From contig JBEVIH010000098.1 of the NCBI GenBank assembly GCA_040510815.1, forward strand, positions 1 through 37,255: a DNA stretch of 37,255 nt, written 5' to 3'. This DNA is from VAZQ01 sp040510815. GTDB taxonomy: Bacteria; Pseudomonadota; Alphaproteobacteria; Rhizobiales; Xanthobacteraceae. A model generated the notes under the pieces. That model searched no databases and had not been told where the DNA came from. It worked only from the letters and a program-made list of their open reading frames with translations. The position numbers and the translations under genes are program-made. Positions 17,446 through 26,117 of the stretch are shown here, in pieces. How positions within the stretch are numbered: position 1 is the first letter of the stretch; every line of letters starts with the position of its first letter.

Positions 17446-17662
17446 TTCCTCCTCCGCAATTCATCGACGACGAATGGCTGGGCTCGGACAGAGCATCGAT
17501 ATTCCCGTCCGCTTGCCGGCGGCAAACATTGAACTTTAGTTGAGGATGGAACGGCTGGATTTTCCCATGGCGGTCGGCCAACCTGCGCCAGATCGGTTGA
17601 CGCCCCGCGGGATCGCCGAATGTGCGGCCGTGCCCGCCGGCTCGCTACTCCAGGAGGAACGT

Positions 17663-18751
17663 ATGAAGCGTCGTCAGTTCCTAAAGGCGGCTGGCTTAGG
17701 TGCCGCCGCGACCGCCATTGCGAAGCCCGCGATCGCGCAATCCACGCCGACGATCAAGTGGCGACTGGCGGCGAGCTGGCCGAAATCGCTCGACACCCTT
17801 TTCGGGGCCTGCGAAACCCTGTCCAAATACGTTGCCGAGGCGACCGACAACAAGTTTCAAATTCAGCCCTTTGCTGCGGGCGAGATCGTGCCTGCGTTAC
17901 AAGTCCTCGACGCGGCTCAAAATGGCACCGTCGAGATGTGCCACACGGCCACGTACTACTATATCGGCAAGGACCCGACTTGGGCGTTGTTCTGTGCCGT
18001 CCCGTTCGGCCTCAACACCCGCCAGCAGAATGCCTGGTTCTACGACGGCGACGGCATGAAGCTGATGAACGAGTTCGGCAAGAAGTACAACGTGCACTCC
18101 CTCGTCGGCGGCAATACCGGCGCGCAGATGGGCGGCTGGTTCCGCAAGGAGATCAAGACCGTCGATGACCTCAAGGGCCTCAAGATGCGGATCGGGGGCT
18201 GGGCCGGGAAGACGCTGCAGAAGCTCGGCGTCGTGCCGCAGCAGCTTGCAGGCGGCGACATCTATCCCGCGCTGGAGAAGGGCACGATCGACGCGACGGA
18301 GTGGGTTGGGCCCTATGACGACGAGAAGCTCGGCTTCCACAAGGTGGCGCCGTACTACTACTATCCCGGTTGGTGGGAAGGCGGCACCGCACAACATTTC
18401 ATGATCAACCTGCCCACTTGGAACGAGCTGCCGAAAAACTATCAGGCGATCGTTGCGGCGGCTGCGGGCTTCGCCAACGTTGAAGAGACAGGCAGATACG
18501 ATGCCCGCAATCCCGCGGCATTGAAGCGCCTCGTTGCGGCAGGCACGCACCTGCGTCCATTTTCGCAGCCGATCATGGAAGCCTGTCTGACCGCTTCGAA
18601 TGAGGTGAATGCCGAAACCTCGGCAGCCAACGCCGACTACAAAAAGGTGTGGGAGTCGGTGCACGCATTCCGCAACGACGAGTATCTGTGGTGGCAGGTT
18701 GCGGAATACAGCTATGACACTTTCATGATCCGCACGCGGACGCGATCCTGA
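17663..18751 (+). CDS. TRAP transporter substrate-binding protein (TakP-like), Tat-exported
   Basis: 362 residues. The start is fixed by AGGAGG six bases before ATG 17663. The N-terminus KRRQFLKAAG is a twin-arginine signal followed by a hydrophobic stretch and an AIAQ cleavage region, so the protein is probably exported folded. The body carries LKMRIGG (substrate-carboxylate arginine) and TEWVGPYDDEKLGFHK followed by YYYYPGWWEGG, the signature of the TakP group that binds 2-oxo monocarboxylates together with a cation. It is a tandem paralogue of the next gene, of exactly the same length. No permease lies directly downstream on this strand; the nearest unmatched permease is the convergent pair at 19965-21928. 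Confidence 0.94.
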   Translation: MKRRQFLKAAGLGAAATAIAKPAIAQSTPTIKWRLAASWPKSLDTLFGACETLSKYVAEATDNKFQIQPFAAGEIVPALQVLDAAQNGTVEMCHTATYYYIGKDPTWALFCAVPFGLNTRQQNAWFYDGDGMKLMNEFGKKYNVHSLVGGNTGAQMGGWFRKEIKTVDDLKGLKMRIGGWAGKTLQKLGVVPQQLAGGDIYPALEKGTIDATEWVGPYDDEKLGFHKVAPYYYYPGWWEGGTAQHFMINLPTWNELPKNYQAIVAAAAGFANVEETGRYDARNPAALKRLVAAGTHLRPFSQPIMEACLTASNEVNAETSAANADYKKVWESVHAFRNDEYLWWQVAEYSYDTFMIRTRTRS

Positions 18752-18762
18752 CGAAGTCGATC

Positions 18763-18787
18763 CCGGGGCCGGCCTTGCCGGCCCCGG
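18763..18787 (+). promoter_or_regulatory. Strong intergenic hairpin between two binding-protein genes
   Basis: An 11-bp perfect GC-rich stem (CCGGGGCCGGC at 18763-18773, GCCGGCCCCGG at 18777-18787) encloses the loop CTT. No T-tract follows, so it is not a standard terminator. Its place, 11 bases after one binding-protein gene and 54 before the next, suits an RNA stability or processing element, or partial attenuation, that would set different levels for the two proteins. Confidence 0.6.
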
Positions 18788-18841
18788 AATTGGTATGGGG
18801 GCCGCCCAACGGGCTGCCTTGCCTTCCAGGGGAGGCAACAC

Positions 18842-19931
18842 ATGAAGCGTCGTCAATTCTTGCGGGCGGCGGGCTTGGCTGCCGCCGCGACCGCGATCGC
18901 GAGGCCCGCAATCGCGCAGTCGATGCCGGAGCTCAAGTGGCGCCTGACCTCGAGCTTCCCCAAGTCGCTCGACACCATCTACGGCGCGACCGAAGCCTTC
19001 GCCAAGGCGGTCGCCGAAGCGACCGACAACAAGTTCCAGATCCAGGTCTTCGCCGCCAACGAGATCGTGCCGGGCCTGCAGGCGGCCGACGCCGTGCAGA
19101 GCGGCACCGACGAGATGTGCCAGACCGCGTCCTACTATTATTTCGGCAAGGACCCGACCTTCGCGTTCGGCACGGCGGTCCCGTTCGGGCTCAACAGCCG
19201 CATGCAGACCGCCTGGATGCAGTTCGGCGGCGGCATGGAGCTGATGAACGAGTTCTACAAGAAGTTCAACATCTACGGAATTCCGGCGGGCAACACCGGC
19301 GCCCAGATGGGCGGCTGGTTCCGCAAAGAGATCAAGGAACTCTCCGATCTCAACGGTCTCAAGATGCGGATCGGCGGATTTGCCGGGCGGGTGATTTCCA
19401 AGCTCGGCGTCGTGCCGCAGCAGATCGCCGGCGGCGAGATCTACCCGGCGCTGGAGAAGGGCACGCTCGATGCCTGCGAGTGGGTCGGCCCCTATGACGA
19501 CGAGAAGCTCGGCTTTCACAAGGTGGCGCAGTACTACTACTACCCGGGCTGGTGGGAAGGCGGGCCGATGCTCCACCACTTCGTCAATCTCGATAAATGG
19601 AATTCGCTCACGCCCGCCTATAAGTCGCTCGTCAAGACCGCTTCCTCCATGGCGAACGAATGGATGCAGGCGAAGTATGACGCCGGCAATCCGGCGGCGC
19701 TCAAGCGGCTGGTGGCGGGCGGCGCCCTGCTGCGGCCGTTCTCGCAGCCGATCATGGACGCGTCGCTGAAAGCGGCGTTCGAGCTCTACGCCGAGACGTC
19801 GAAAGACCAATGCCGACTTCAAGAAGGTTTTCGACGCCATGCTTGCCTTCCGCAACGATCAGTATCTGTGGTGGCAGGTGGCCGAGTTGAGCTACGACAC
19901 GTATCTGGTGCGCAATCGCAGCCGCGTTTGA
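18842..19931 (+). pseudogene. TRAP transporter substrate-binding protein (TakP-like), frameshifted near the 3' end
   Basis: The gene opens with the twin-arginine signal KRRQFLRAAG and matches the preceding paralogue without gaps through the CEWVGPYDDEKLGFHK and YYYYPGWWEGG motifs. After TCG at 19799-19801 the frame is lost. Reading the AAA at 19802-19804 as AA restores TCG AAG ACC AAT GCC GAC and then NDQYLWWQVAELSYDT, the counterpart of NDEYLWWQVAEYSYDT in the paralogue, with a stop at 19929-19931. The repaired protein has 362 residues, exactly the paralogue's length. As written, the frame runs to 20035 with an unrelated tail that intrudes 71 bases into the convergent dctM gene. This is either a real one-base insertion or a sequencing error. 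Only about the last 41 residues are affected. Confidence 0.88.
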
Positions 19932-19940
19932 TCGCTGCTA

Positions 19941-19957
19941 CGCGGATGCGATCCGCG
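19941..19957. terminator. Hairpin between convergent genes
   Basis: CGCGGAT (19941-19947), GCG, ATCCGCG (19951-19957) form a perfect 7-bp stem with a 3-base loop. It sits in the 33-base gap between the repaired stop of the third binding protein (19931) and the stop of the convergent dctM (19965). There is no clear T-tract on either strand, so termination is likely but not proven. Its position supports 19931 as the original gene end. Confidence 0.45.
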
Positions 19958-19964
19958 CGTGGCC

Positions 19965-21392
19965 TTACTGGATCTTCGGTGGATCGCCGAAGTCGAGCGG
20001 CGGCGGCAAGTCAGGCTGCTGGATCTCGATATTGACCTTGGACGGGTCGACCCCGGTCCCGCGCGAGAGCCAGTAGGTCACCGAGCCCGGCCAGAAGATC
20101 ACGATGACCACCAGGATGACTTGGAGCACGACCCACGGGATCGCGCCCCAATAGATCTCCGTACTCTTGATCGACGGCGGCGCTATTCCGCGCAGATAGA
20201 ACAGCGCGAAGCCGAAGGGCGGGTGCATGAAGCTCGTCTGGATGTTGGCGCAGATGAGCACCCCGAACCAGATCAGGTCGATGCCGAGCTTGTCGGCGAC
20301 CGGCGCCAGCAGCGGGATGATGATGAATGCGATCTCGAAGAAATCGAGGAAGAATGCGATCACGAAGACGAAGACATTGACGAAGATCAAGAAGCCGGTT
20401 TGCCCGCCCGGCAAGGAGGTCAACAGGTGCTCGATCCACTCCTTGCCGCCGACGCCCTGGAACACCAGGCTGAAGGTGCGTGCCCCGATCAGGATATAGA
20501 CCACCATGGCGGTGATGCGCATGGTGATCGACATGCCCTGATAAAGCAGCGGCCAGGTCAGCGTCCGATTGAAGGCGGCAAGCGCCAGCGAGCCGACCGC
20601 GCCCATGGCGCCCGCCTCGGTCGGCGTCGCCAGCCCCAGAAAGATCGTGCCGAGCACCAGGAAGATCAGCCCCAATGACGGAATGATTCCGCGCAGACAC
20701 TTCCTCCACAGCGCCCAGCCTTTGAGGGTGCGCGCCTCCGGAGGCAGCGCAGGGACATCCTTCGGCCAGAGCACGCTGACGATCAGCACCCAGATGCAAA
20801 ACAAGGCAATCTGGATGAGGCTTGGTCCGATGGCGCCCGCATACATGTCGCCGACCGAGCGGCCGAGCTGGTCGGCCAGCACGACCAGCACCAGCGACGG
20901 CGGTATGAGCTGGGTAATGGTCCCGGAGGCCGCGATGACGCCCATCGTGTGGCGCGTCGAATAACCGTTGCGGATCATCGCCGGCATCGCAATCACGCCC
21001 ATGGCGATGACCGACGCCGCCACCGTGCCGGTGATCGCCCCCAATATGGCGCCGACGAAGATCACCGCGTAGGACAGACCGCCGCGCACCGGACCGAACA
21101 ATTGCCCGATTGAATCGAGCAAGTCCTCGGCGAGCCCGCAGCGCTCGAGGATGGCGCCCATGAAGGTGAAGAACGGGATCGCCAGCAACAGGTCGTTCGA
21201 GACGATGCCGAACAGCTGGTAGGTGAGGTTGCCGAGAAAGTCCGGGCGAATGAGACCGAGCTCGATGCCGATGAAACCGAAGAACAGGCCGACGGCGGCA
21301 AGCGAGAAGGCCGCCGGGAAGCCGATCAGCATGAACAGGATCATGCCCCCGAACATCAGGGGTGCCATGTTCTCCCGTACGAAATGAATCAT
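19965..21392 (-). CDS. TRAP transporter large permease (DctM), second copy
   Basis: 475 residues with about 12 hydrophobic segments. It carries the DctM signatures LLAIPFFTFMGAIL, GVIAASGTITQLIPPSLVLV and GLATPTEAGAMGAVG, and ends in a polar, proline-rich tail. It is clearly a different branch from the first DctM in this window. The ATG overlaps the stop of the small permease gene (ATGA), so the two are translationally coupled. No binding-protein gene follows on this strand; the Tat-exported TakP-like proteins converge on it from the other side. Together they would form a complete 2-oxoacid TRAP system. Confidence 0.94.
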   Translation of the reverse strand: MIHFVRENMAPLMFGGMILFMLIGFPAAFSLAAVGLFFGFIGIELGLIRPDFLGNLTYQLFGIVSNDLLLAIPFFTFMGAILERCGLAEDLLDSIGQLFGPVRGGLSYAVIFVGAILGAITGTVAASVIAMGVIAMPAMIRNGYSTRHTMGVIAASGTITQLIPPSLVLVVLADQLGRSVGDMYAGAIGPSLIQIALFCIWVLIVSVLWPKDVPALPPEARTLKGWALWRKCLRGIIPSLGLIFLVLGTIFLGLATPTEAGAMGAVGSLALAAFNRTLTWPLLYQGMSITMRITAMVVYILIGARTFSLVFQGVGGKEWIEHLLTSLPGGQTGFLIFVNVFVFVIAFFLDFFEIAFIIIPLLAPVADKLGIDLIWFGVLICANIQTSFMHPPFGFALFYLRGIAPPSIKSTEIYWGAIPWVVLQVILVVIVIFWPGSVTYWLSRGTGVDPSKVNIEIQQPDLPPPLDFGDPPKIQ

Positions 21393-21928
21393 TGCAGCGG
21401 CGTCTCGTACTCGAACTGCAGCCGGTGATGATGGATCAGCGCTTCGATGCGCTTGATGAGCTCGGACACGCCCTGCAACGCCATCAGCGCGAAGCCGACC
21501 GGCAGCAGGAGCTTCACCGGCCAGCGGATCAGGCCGCCGGCATTGGAAGAGGTCTCATTGATGCGCCATGATTCCGTGAACCACGGCCAGGTGAAGTAGA
21601 CCAGGATGACGCAGATCGGCAGGAGAAAGAGCAGGCAACCGAGAATGTCGATCCAGATGCGCGTTCGCTCGGATACGGACGAATAGATGAGATCGACCCG
21701 CACATGCTCGTTGACCTTGAGCGTGTAGGGGCCGCCGAGCAGCACCATGCCCGCGAACATGTACCACTGCACTTCGAGCCAGGCGTTGGAGCTGGCGCTG
21801 AACAGGTAGCGGCTGGCGGCGTTGCCGGCGCTGATCAGGCAGGCGGTGAGCACCAGCCAGTTGGCGATCTCGCCGAACCGGTCGTTCACGAAATCGATCG
21901 CCCGGCTCAGCTTGAGCAGCCCCTCCAA
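21389..21928 (-). CDS. TRAP transporter small permease (DctQ), second copy
   Basis: About 179 residues with four transmembrane segments; SNAWLEVQWYMFAGMVLLGG and the following YTLKVNEHVRVDLIY are typical of DctQ. The frame is open to 22039, but I choose TTG 21928 because AGGGGG (21935-21940) stands 6 bases before it and the conserved region starts right after. The 37 extra residues upstream have no DctQ character. The gene overlaps dctM by 4 bases. The 227-base gap to moaA (21929-22155) must hold its promoter, since moaA is on the same strand; I cannot define one. Confidence 0.9.
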   Translation of the reverse strand: MEGLLKLSRAIDFVNDRFGEIANWLVLTACLISAGNAASRYLFSASSNAWLEVQWYMFAGMVLLGGPYTLKVNEHVRVDLIYSSVSERTRIWIDILGCLLFLLPICVILVYFTWPWFTESWRINETSSNAGGLIRWPVKLLLPVGFALMALQGVSELIKRIEALIHHHRLQFEYETPLQ

Positions 21929-22155
21929 GTTGATCCCCCTGCAAAGGTCCTGCGAGGTGCGGGGTTCATGCGCCCGGCTATCGGGATTGGCATGACGGCG
22001 ACAACCGTCAGGCGGATAGACCTTCCTCGACCCCTGCATGCCGAGTCAATTGGTAGTTTGGCTGAACTTGGGAGGCCGTCGGGGAGGGAAGCGCGTGGCG
22101 CGGCGCCGCCGCCGCGTCGCGGCCGATGGGATGGGGACTATTCCATCCTCGGGGA

Positions 22156-23214
22156 TTAGCCCCCGGTGACGCTCATGTGGCGCGACACCGCCGGCCGCTG
22201 ATGGCGGCGGTCGATGACGAAATCGTGCCCCTTGGGCTTGCGCGCGATCGCTTCCTCGATGGCGGCATCGAGCAGATCGTTGCCCTCCGAGGCGCGCAGC
22301 GGCGTGCGCAGGTCTGCTGCGTCCTCCTGGCCGAGGCACATATAAAGGGTGCCCGTGCAGGTCACCCGCACGCGATTGCAGGATTCGCAGAAATTGTGGG
22401 TGAGCGGCGTGATGAAGCCGAGCCGGCCGCCGGTCTCGGCGACCCGGACGTAGCGGGCGGGGCCGCCGGTGCGGTAGTCGATCTCGTCCAGCGTGTAGCG
22501 CTCGGCCAGCCGCGCCCGCACCATCGAGAGCGGAAGATATTGGTCGAGCCGGCCCTCGCCGACGTCGCCGAGCGGCATCACTTCGATGAGCGTGAGGTCC
22601 ATGCCGCGTCCGTGCGCCCATTCGACGAGCGTGGGAAATTCGTCCTCGTTGACGCCCTTGAGCGCCACGGCATTGATCTTGACCTTGAGCCCGGCCGCCT
22701 GCGCGGCGTCGATGCCGGCCAGCACCTTGTCGAGCTCCCCCCAGCGCGTGATGGCGCGGAACTTGTCGGGGTCGAGCGTGTCGAGCGAGACGTTGACGCG
22801 CTTGACGCCGTAACCTGCCAGCTCGCGGGCATGTTTCGGCAGTTGCGAGCCGTTGGTGGTCAGCGTGAGCTCATCGAGCGCGCCGCTCGCAAGATGACGC
22901 GAGAGCGAGGAGACCAGCGTCATGATCCCGCGCCGGACCAGCGGTTCGCCGCCGGTGAGGCGGAGCTTGCGCACGCCCGTGGCGATGAACGCGCTGCACA
23001 GCCGGTCGAGCTCTTCGAGGGTGAGCAGATCGGCCTTCGGCAGGAACGCCATGTTCTCCGCCATGCAATAAACGCAGCGGAAGTCGCAGCGGTCGGTCAC
23101 CGAAACGCGCAGATACGAGATCGTCCGCCCGAACGGGTCGACCAGGCCGCGAGCCGGCCGATGGCCCTCAGGATCGAAGGCAGGTGCTTGCGCGCGGGGC
23201 GTTATCGCGTCCAA
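22156..23214 (-). CDS. moaA: GTP 3',8-cyclase, molybdenum cofactor biosynthesis
   Basis: 352 residues. A radical-SAM cluster motif C-x3-C-x2-C (Cys43, Cys47, Cys50, in DRCDFRCVYC) opens the TIM barrel. LTGGEPLVR is the SAM-binding GGE motif. The C-terminal second Fe-S cluster uses Cys276, Cys279 and Cys293, and the chain ends with the functional Gly-Gly tail. The enzyme converts GTP to the 3',8-cyclised intermediate, the first step of molybdopterin synthesis. The start is TTG 23214 with GGGAGA 8 bases upstream. MoaC and the other moa genes are not in the window, so the pathway is dispersed. Confidence 0.96.
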   Translation of the reverse strand: MDAITPRAQAPAFDPEGHRPARGLVDPFGRTISYLRVSVTDRCDFRCVYCMAENMAFLPKADLLTLEELDRLCSAFIATGVRKLRLTGGEPLVRRGIMTLVSSLSRHLASGALDELTLTTNGSQLPKHARELAGYGVKRVNVSLDTLDPDKFRAITRWGELDKVLAGIDAAQAAGLKVKINAVALKGVNEDEFPTLVEWAHGRGMDLTLIEVMPLGDVGEGRLDQYLPLSMVRARLAERYTLDEIDYRTGGPARYVRVAETGGRLGFITPLTHNFCESCNRVRVTCTGTLYMCLGQEDAADLRTPLRASEGNDLLDAAIEEAIARKPKGHDFVIDRRHQRPAVSRHMSVTGG

Positions 23215-23364
23215 CTCGACGTTCTCCCGGAGAGAGCGGTCTTGCTGCCGCCCTCAATATGGGAATTCTGACGGATATCGGCCAGAGCGTCCAGCGCGCG
23301 GTCGCCAGGGCTCCGGAGCCGCCCCGCAGGGCGCGCGCCGGCCTGGGTCAGGTCCGCAGCAAGG

Positions 23365-23853
23365 TTATCGCGTGGTCGGCCAGGGATAATTGGCCGACGA
23401 GGTCGGTTCCGTGGAGGCGGGCGGTGGCGGAAACGCAGCGGTTGCGGGCGCCGGCGCGGGCGCCGACTGGGTCGCGGCCGCGGTGGCCGGCTTCTTCTTT
23501 TTGAGGGCTTTTTTCTTCGCGGGCGCCGGCGTCGTTGCCGCCTGCAGCTCGACGTAGAGCGGGTTGGGCGACAGCTTACCCTCCGCCTGGTCCGACCGTA
23601 ACGCCACCGTCTGCGGCTGATAGCCATTGAGCGCAACGGTGACCGACAGGTCGCCGCCGCCCTGGACGGTCAGCTCACACGGCGTGCGACAGGTCTGGCC
23701 CTGGGTGGTCTTCGCATCCGCGCCCGGCGGCTCGGACTCGATCCGCAAAGTCTCGGTCGCCGGCGACGACTTGAGAAAGTCCAGGCTCGGCATCGACGCG
23801 GAACATGCGGCCAGGGTGAAGCCACATGCCACGAAGGCAATGACTCGGCTCAT
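23365..23853 (-). CDS. PEGA-domain lipoprotein
   Basis: 162 residues. The signal sequence ends with lipobox LAAC (Cys17), so it should be a lipoprotein. A single PEGA-like domain (about 35-105) starts with the usual LRIESEPPGADA and includes VALNGYQPQTVAL. The C-terminal third is low-complexity: a lysine block (AKKKALKKKK) and an Ala/Pro-rich tail, perhaps contacting the cell wall. The PEGA domain is a surface or envelope module without enzymatic activity; a specific role is not known. It stands alone, with 150 bases to moaA downstream and an inverted repeat upstream. Confidence 0.85.
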   Translation of the reverse strand: MSRVIAFVACGFTLAACSASMPSLDFLKSSPATETLRIESEPPGADAKTTQGQTCRTPCELTVQGGGDLSVTVALNGYQPQTVALRSDQAEGKLSPNPLYVELQAATTPAPAKKKALKKKKPATAAATQSAPAPAPATAAFPPPPASTEPTSSANYPWPTTR

Positions 23854-23898
23854 GGTTAGTCCCCACCAATTGGGCGGCCGAGACGGCCACCTTACCCC

Positions 23899-23954
23899 AG
23901 GATGCGGCCATACGAGCGTGACCGAAGCCCTGCAAAGCCCCGCGGCCGCATCCT
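23899..23954. repeat. Inverted repeat upstream of the PEGA lipoprotein
   Basis: AGGATGCGGCC (23899-23909) and its exact complement GGCCGCATCCT (23944-23954) are separated by 34 bases, 46 bases upstream of the lipoprotein start. The 164-base gap holds no ORF I can support. The repeat could fold in the 5' leader of the lipoprotein mRNA or act as a paired operator. Confidence 0.4.
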
Positions 23955-24017
23955 CGCGACGTATAGCTACCGCCGTAAAAGCTCCCTAAGTGTGGCGTCT
24001 ATAAGGTGAAATGCCGA

Positions 24018-24713
24018 TTATGTTGTTTCGGCCCGCGCCCCCACCGGGTTACCTAGCAGCCCGAAAACAGCCTTCGGCAGGTCCCGAAAAGCGCTGATCA
24101 CCAGATCCGCGTTCAATTCGCTGGCGGGGGTTTCGGTATAGCCGAAATCGACGGCCACGACGGGAATCCCGGCGGCGCGGGCCATATCGACGTCATTGGC
24201 GGAATCCCCGACCATGACCGCCCGCTCGGCCCGGGCGCCGGCCCGGCCGAGCGTGCGGCGAAGGAGTTCGGGGTCGGGCTTTTTCAACCCAAACGTGTCG
24301 GCGCCGCAAATGGCGACGAAGCGGCTCGACAGGCCGAGGGCATCGAGCAGCCGCACCGACAGCCATTCGAGCTTGTTGGTGCACACGATCAGGCTCAAGC
24401 CATGCCCGGCGAGCTCGTCGAGGGCGGCCTCGAGCCCCGGGAACGGCCGCGACCGGTCCGCGATATGGGCTGCGTAGTGATCGATGAAGTCACGGCAGAG
24501 CCGGTCGATCTCGGCCGCGGGGAGGCTGCGCCGCTCGGCCGCAAGCCCGCGTTCGATCATGTGCCGAGCCCCGCCGCCCACCATGTTGCGGGCCGCCTCA
24601 TAGGCGACCGGCGGCAAACCTTCGCGGGCAAAGACGGTGTTGAGCGTGGCGACCAGATCGGGCGCGGTGTCGACCAGCGTCCCGTCGAGATCGAAAACAG
24701 CGGCAGCGATCAT
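24018..24713 (-). CDS. gph: Phosphoglycolate phosphatase, HAD superfamily IA
   Basis: 231 residues. HAD motif I is FDLDGTLVDT (nucleophile Asp8, acid/base Asp10), motif II is the Thr of VCTNK, motif III is the Lys of LKKPDPELL and motif IV is VGDSANDVDMA. The helical cap inserted after motif I is of the C1 type. Phosphoglycolate phosphatase is the best family match; it removes 2-phosphoglycolate formed by DNA repair or by Rubisco oxygenation. Related HAD-IA enzymes with other substrates cannot be excluded. It is divergent from rpiA across 151 bases. Confidence 0.9.
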   Translation of the reverse strand: MIAAAVFDLDGTLVDTAPDLVATLNTVFAREGLPPVAYEAARNMVGGGARHMIERGLAAERRSLPAAEIDRLCRDFIDHYAAHIADRSRPFPGLEAALDELAGHGLSLIVCTNKLEWLSVRLLDALGLSSRFVAICGADTFGLKKPDPELLRRTLGRAGARAERAVMVGDSANDVDMARAAGIPVVAVDFGYTETPASELNADLVISAFRDLPKAVFGLLGNPVGARAETT

Positions 24714-24864
24714 GGTCCGCGATCGCTACCCGCCGGCGGCGGCGATGGCAAGGCGCTGCCGGCAGCCGGGAACACGTATGCCCGGGGTGTGACACGAATT
24801 CGCGCGACGCCTGTGGAGCAATTTGGCTATACGCTACTGCGGAAGGGCGTTAGATACTCGCGCC

Positions 24865-25563
24865 ATGGATGTCGATGCCCAAAAGCGTGCCGCCGCGGCG
24901 CGCGCGATCGAGTTCGTCCGTCCCGGCATGCGGCTGGGACTGGGCAGCGGCTCGACCGCGCGCCACTTCGTCGAGCTGCTGGCGGAGCGTGTCCGGGCAG
25001 GCCTGGACATCATCGGCGTGCCGACGTCGGAAGCGACGCGCAACGACGCCGAGCGGCTGGGCGTGCCGCTCACCAGTCTCGACGAGACGCCTGAGCTCGA
25101 TTTGACCGTTGACGGCGCCGATGAAATCGGCCCGAATCTCAGCCTGATCAAGGGCGGGGGCGGCGCGCTGCTGCGGGAGAAGATCGTCGCCGCGGCGTCC
25201 GCGCGCATGATCGTGATCGCCGATGAATCGAAATGGGTCTCGGCGCTCGGCCGCTTTCCGTTGCCGGTCGAGGTCATGCCTTTCGGATTGGCGGCAACCC
25301 GACGCGCGGTGGAAGCGGCGGCAGTCGCCGCCGGCTGCGCCGGGCCGGCGCTGCTGCGTCGCGCTAAGGACGGCCACGCTTTCGTCACGGATGGCGGGCA
25401 CTGGATTCTCGACGCGGCGCTCGAGCGGATCTCTGATCCGAAATCGCTCGCGGATCGGCTCGATGCCATTACCGGGGTCGTCGAGCATGGCCTGTTCATC
25501 GGGCTTGCGCAGGCCGCCGTGCTCGCTGGCTCGAGCGGCGTGCGCGTCGTCGAGCGGGATTGA
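24865..25563 (+). CDS. rpiA: Ribose-5-phosphate isomerase A
   Basis: 232 residues, the usual length. Motifs are GLGSGSTARHF (phosphate binding), TVDGADEI (with catalytic Asp) and KGGGGALLREK (catalytic Glu and Lys). It interconverts ribose 5-phosphate and ribulose 5-phosphate in the pentose phosphate pathway. I start at ATG 24865, where the conserved protein begins; the frame is open 14 codons upstream without homology. It is followed after 30 bases by the DUF2059 gene, so the two may share a transcript. Confidence 0.96.
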   Translation: MDVDAQKRAAAARAIEFVRPGMRLGLGSGSTARHFVELLAERVRAGLDIIGVPTSEATRNDAERLGVPLTSLDETPELDLTVDGADEIGPNLSLIKGGGGALLREKIVAAASARMIVIADESKWVSALGRFPLPVEVMPFGLAATRRAVEAAAVAAGCAGPALLRRAKDGHAFVTDGGHWILDAALERISDPKSLADRLDAITGVVEHGLFIGLAQAAVLAGSSGVRVVERD

Positions 25564-25593
25564 ACCTGGATTGACCTGAAGAGGAGTGCTGTC

Positions 25594-26103
25594 ATGTTCG
25601 CTCACCACACCGCTGCGGCCGTTCGGTCGGCGCTGGTCGCGCTCGGTCTGATCGTGTTGGCGGGTTCGGCACAGGCGCAGCAACCCACGCCCGCCAGCAT
25701 CTCGATGGCGAAGGAGCTGATCACCCTCAAGGGCGCGGCGACCATGTATGATCCGGTCGTGCGCGGCGTCGTCGAGCAGGCCAAGAACGTGCTGGTGCGC
25801 ACCAATCCGATGGTGAGCAAGGACCTGAACGAGGTCACCGCCAAGCTGCAGACCGAATATGCGTCGAAGGTCAATGAATTGCGAGAACTCGTGGCGCGCG
25901 TCTACGCCTCCCGGTTCAGCGAGCAGGAGCTCAAGGACGCGCTGACCTTCTATCGGACGCCGCTTGGCAAGAAGCTGATCGAGCAGGAGCCGAAGATCCT
26001 CGACCAGACCATGGCCGATGCCCAGGCCTGGGGCGACAAGCTTTCGCAAGAGGTCATGAACAGGATGCGTGCCGAGATGAAGAAGCGGGGGCACGAGCTC
26101 TAG
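25594..26103 (+). CDS. DUF2059 exported protein
   Basis: 169 residues. A signal peptide (about 1-28, ending AGSAQAQQ) leads to a helical domain with the DUF2059 pattern: MAKELITLKGAATMYD near the start and YASRFSEQELKDALTFYRTPLGKKL in the middle. It should be periplasmic. The family is very common in Hyphomicrobiales but its function is not known. AGGAG stands 8 bases before the ATG. It is placed between rpiA and glutathione reductase on the same strand, as often seen in related genomes to my recollection. Confidence 0.9.
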   Translation: MFAHHTAAAVRSALVALGLIVLAGSAQAQQPTPASISMAKELITLKGAATMYDPVVRGVVEQAKNVLVRTNPMVSKDLNEVTAKLQTEYASKVNELRELVARVYASRFSEQELKDALTFYRTPLGKKLIEQEPKILDQTMADAQAWGDKLSQEVMNRMRAEMKKRGHEL

Positions 26104-26117
26104 GGGTGAACAGGAAG

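Noticed and set aside
17513..17525. TTGCC-GGC-GGCAA palindrome upstream of the second TRAP binding protein as an operator
   Set aside because: The arms are only 5 bp and GC-rich, the pattern is expected by chance, and it has no partner site.
17897..19855. 652-codon minus-strand open frame across two TRAP binding-protein genes
   Set aside because: It is antisense to both conserved genes; its repeated halves simply mirror the tandem duplication of the real genes.
19805..20035. Extended C-terminus of the third TRAP binding protein as a real domain
   Set aside because: The tail has no similarity to its paralogue, is Arg/Ser/Ala-rich, and overlaps the convergent dctM; the other frame restores the expected end.
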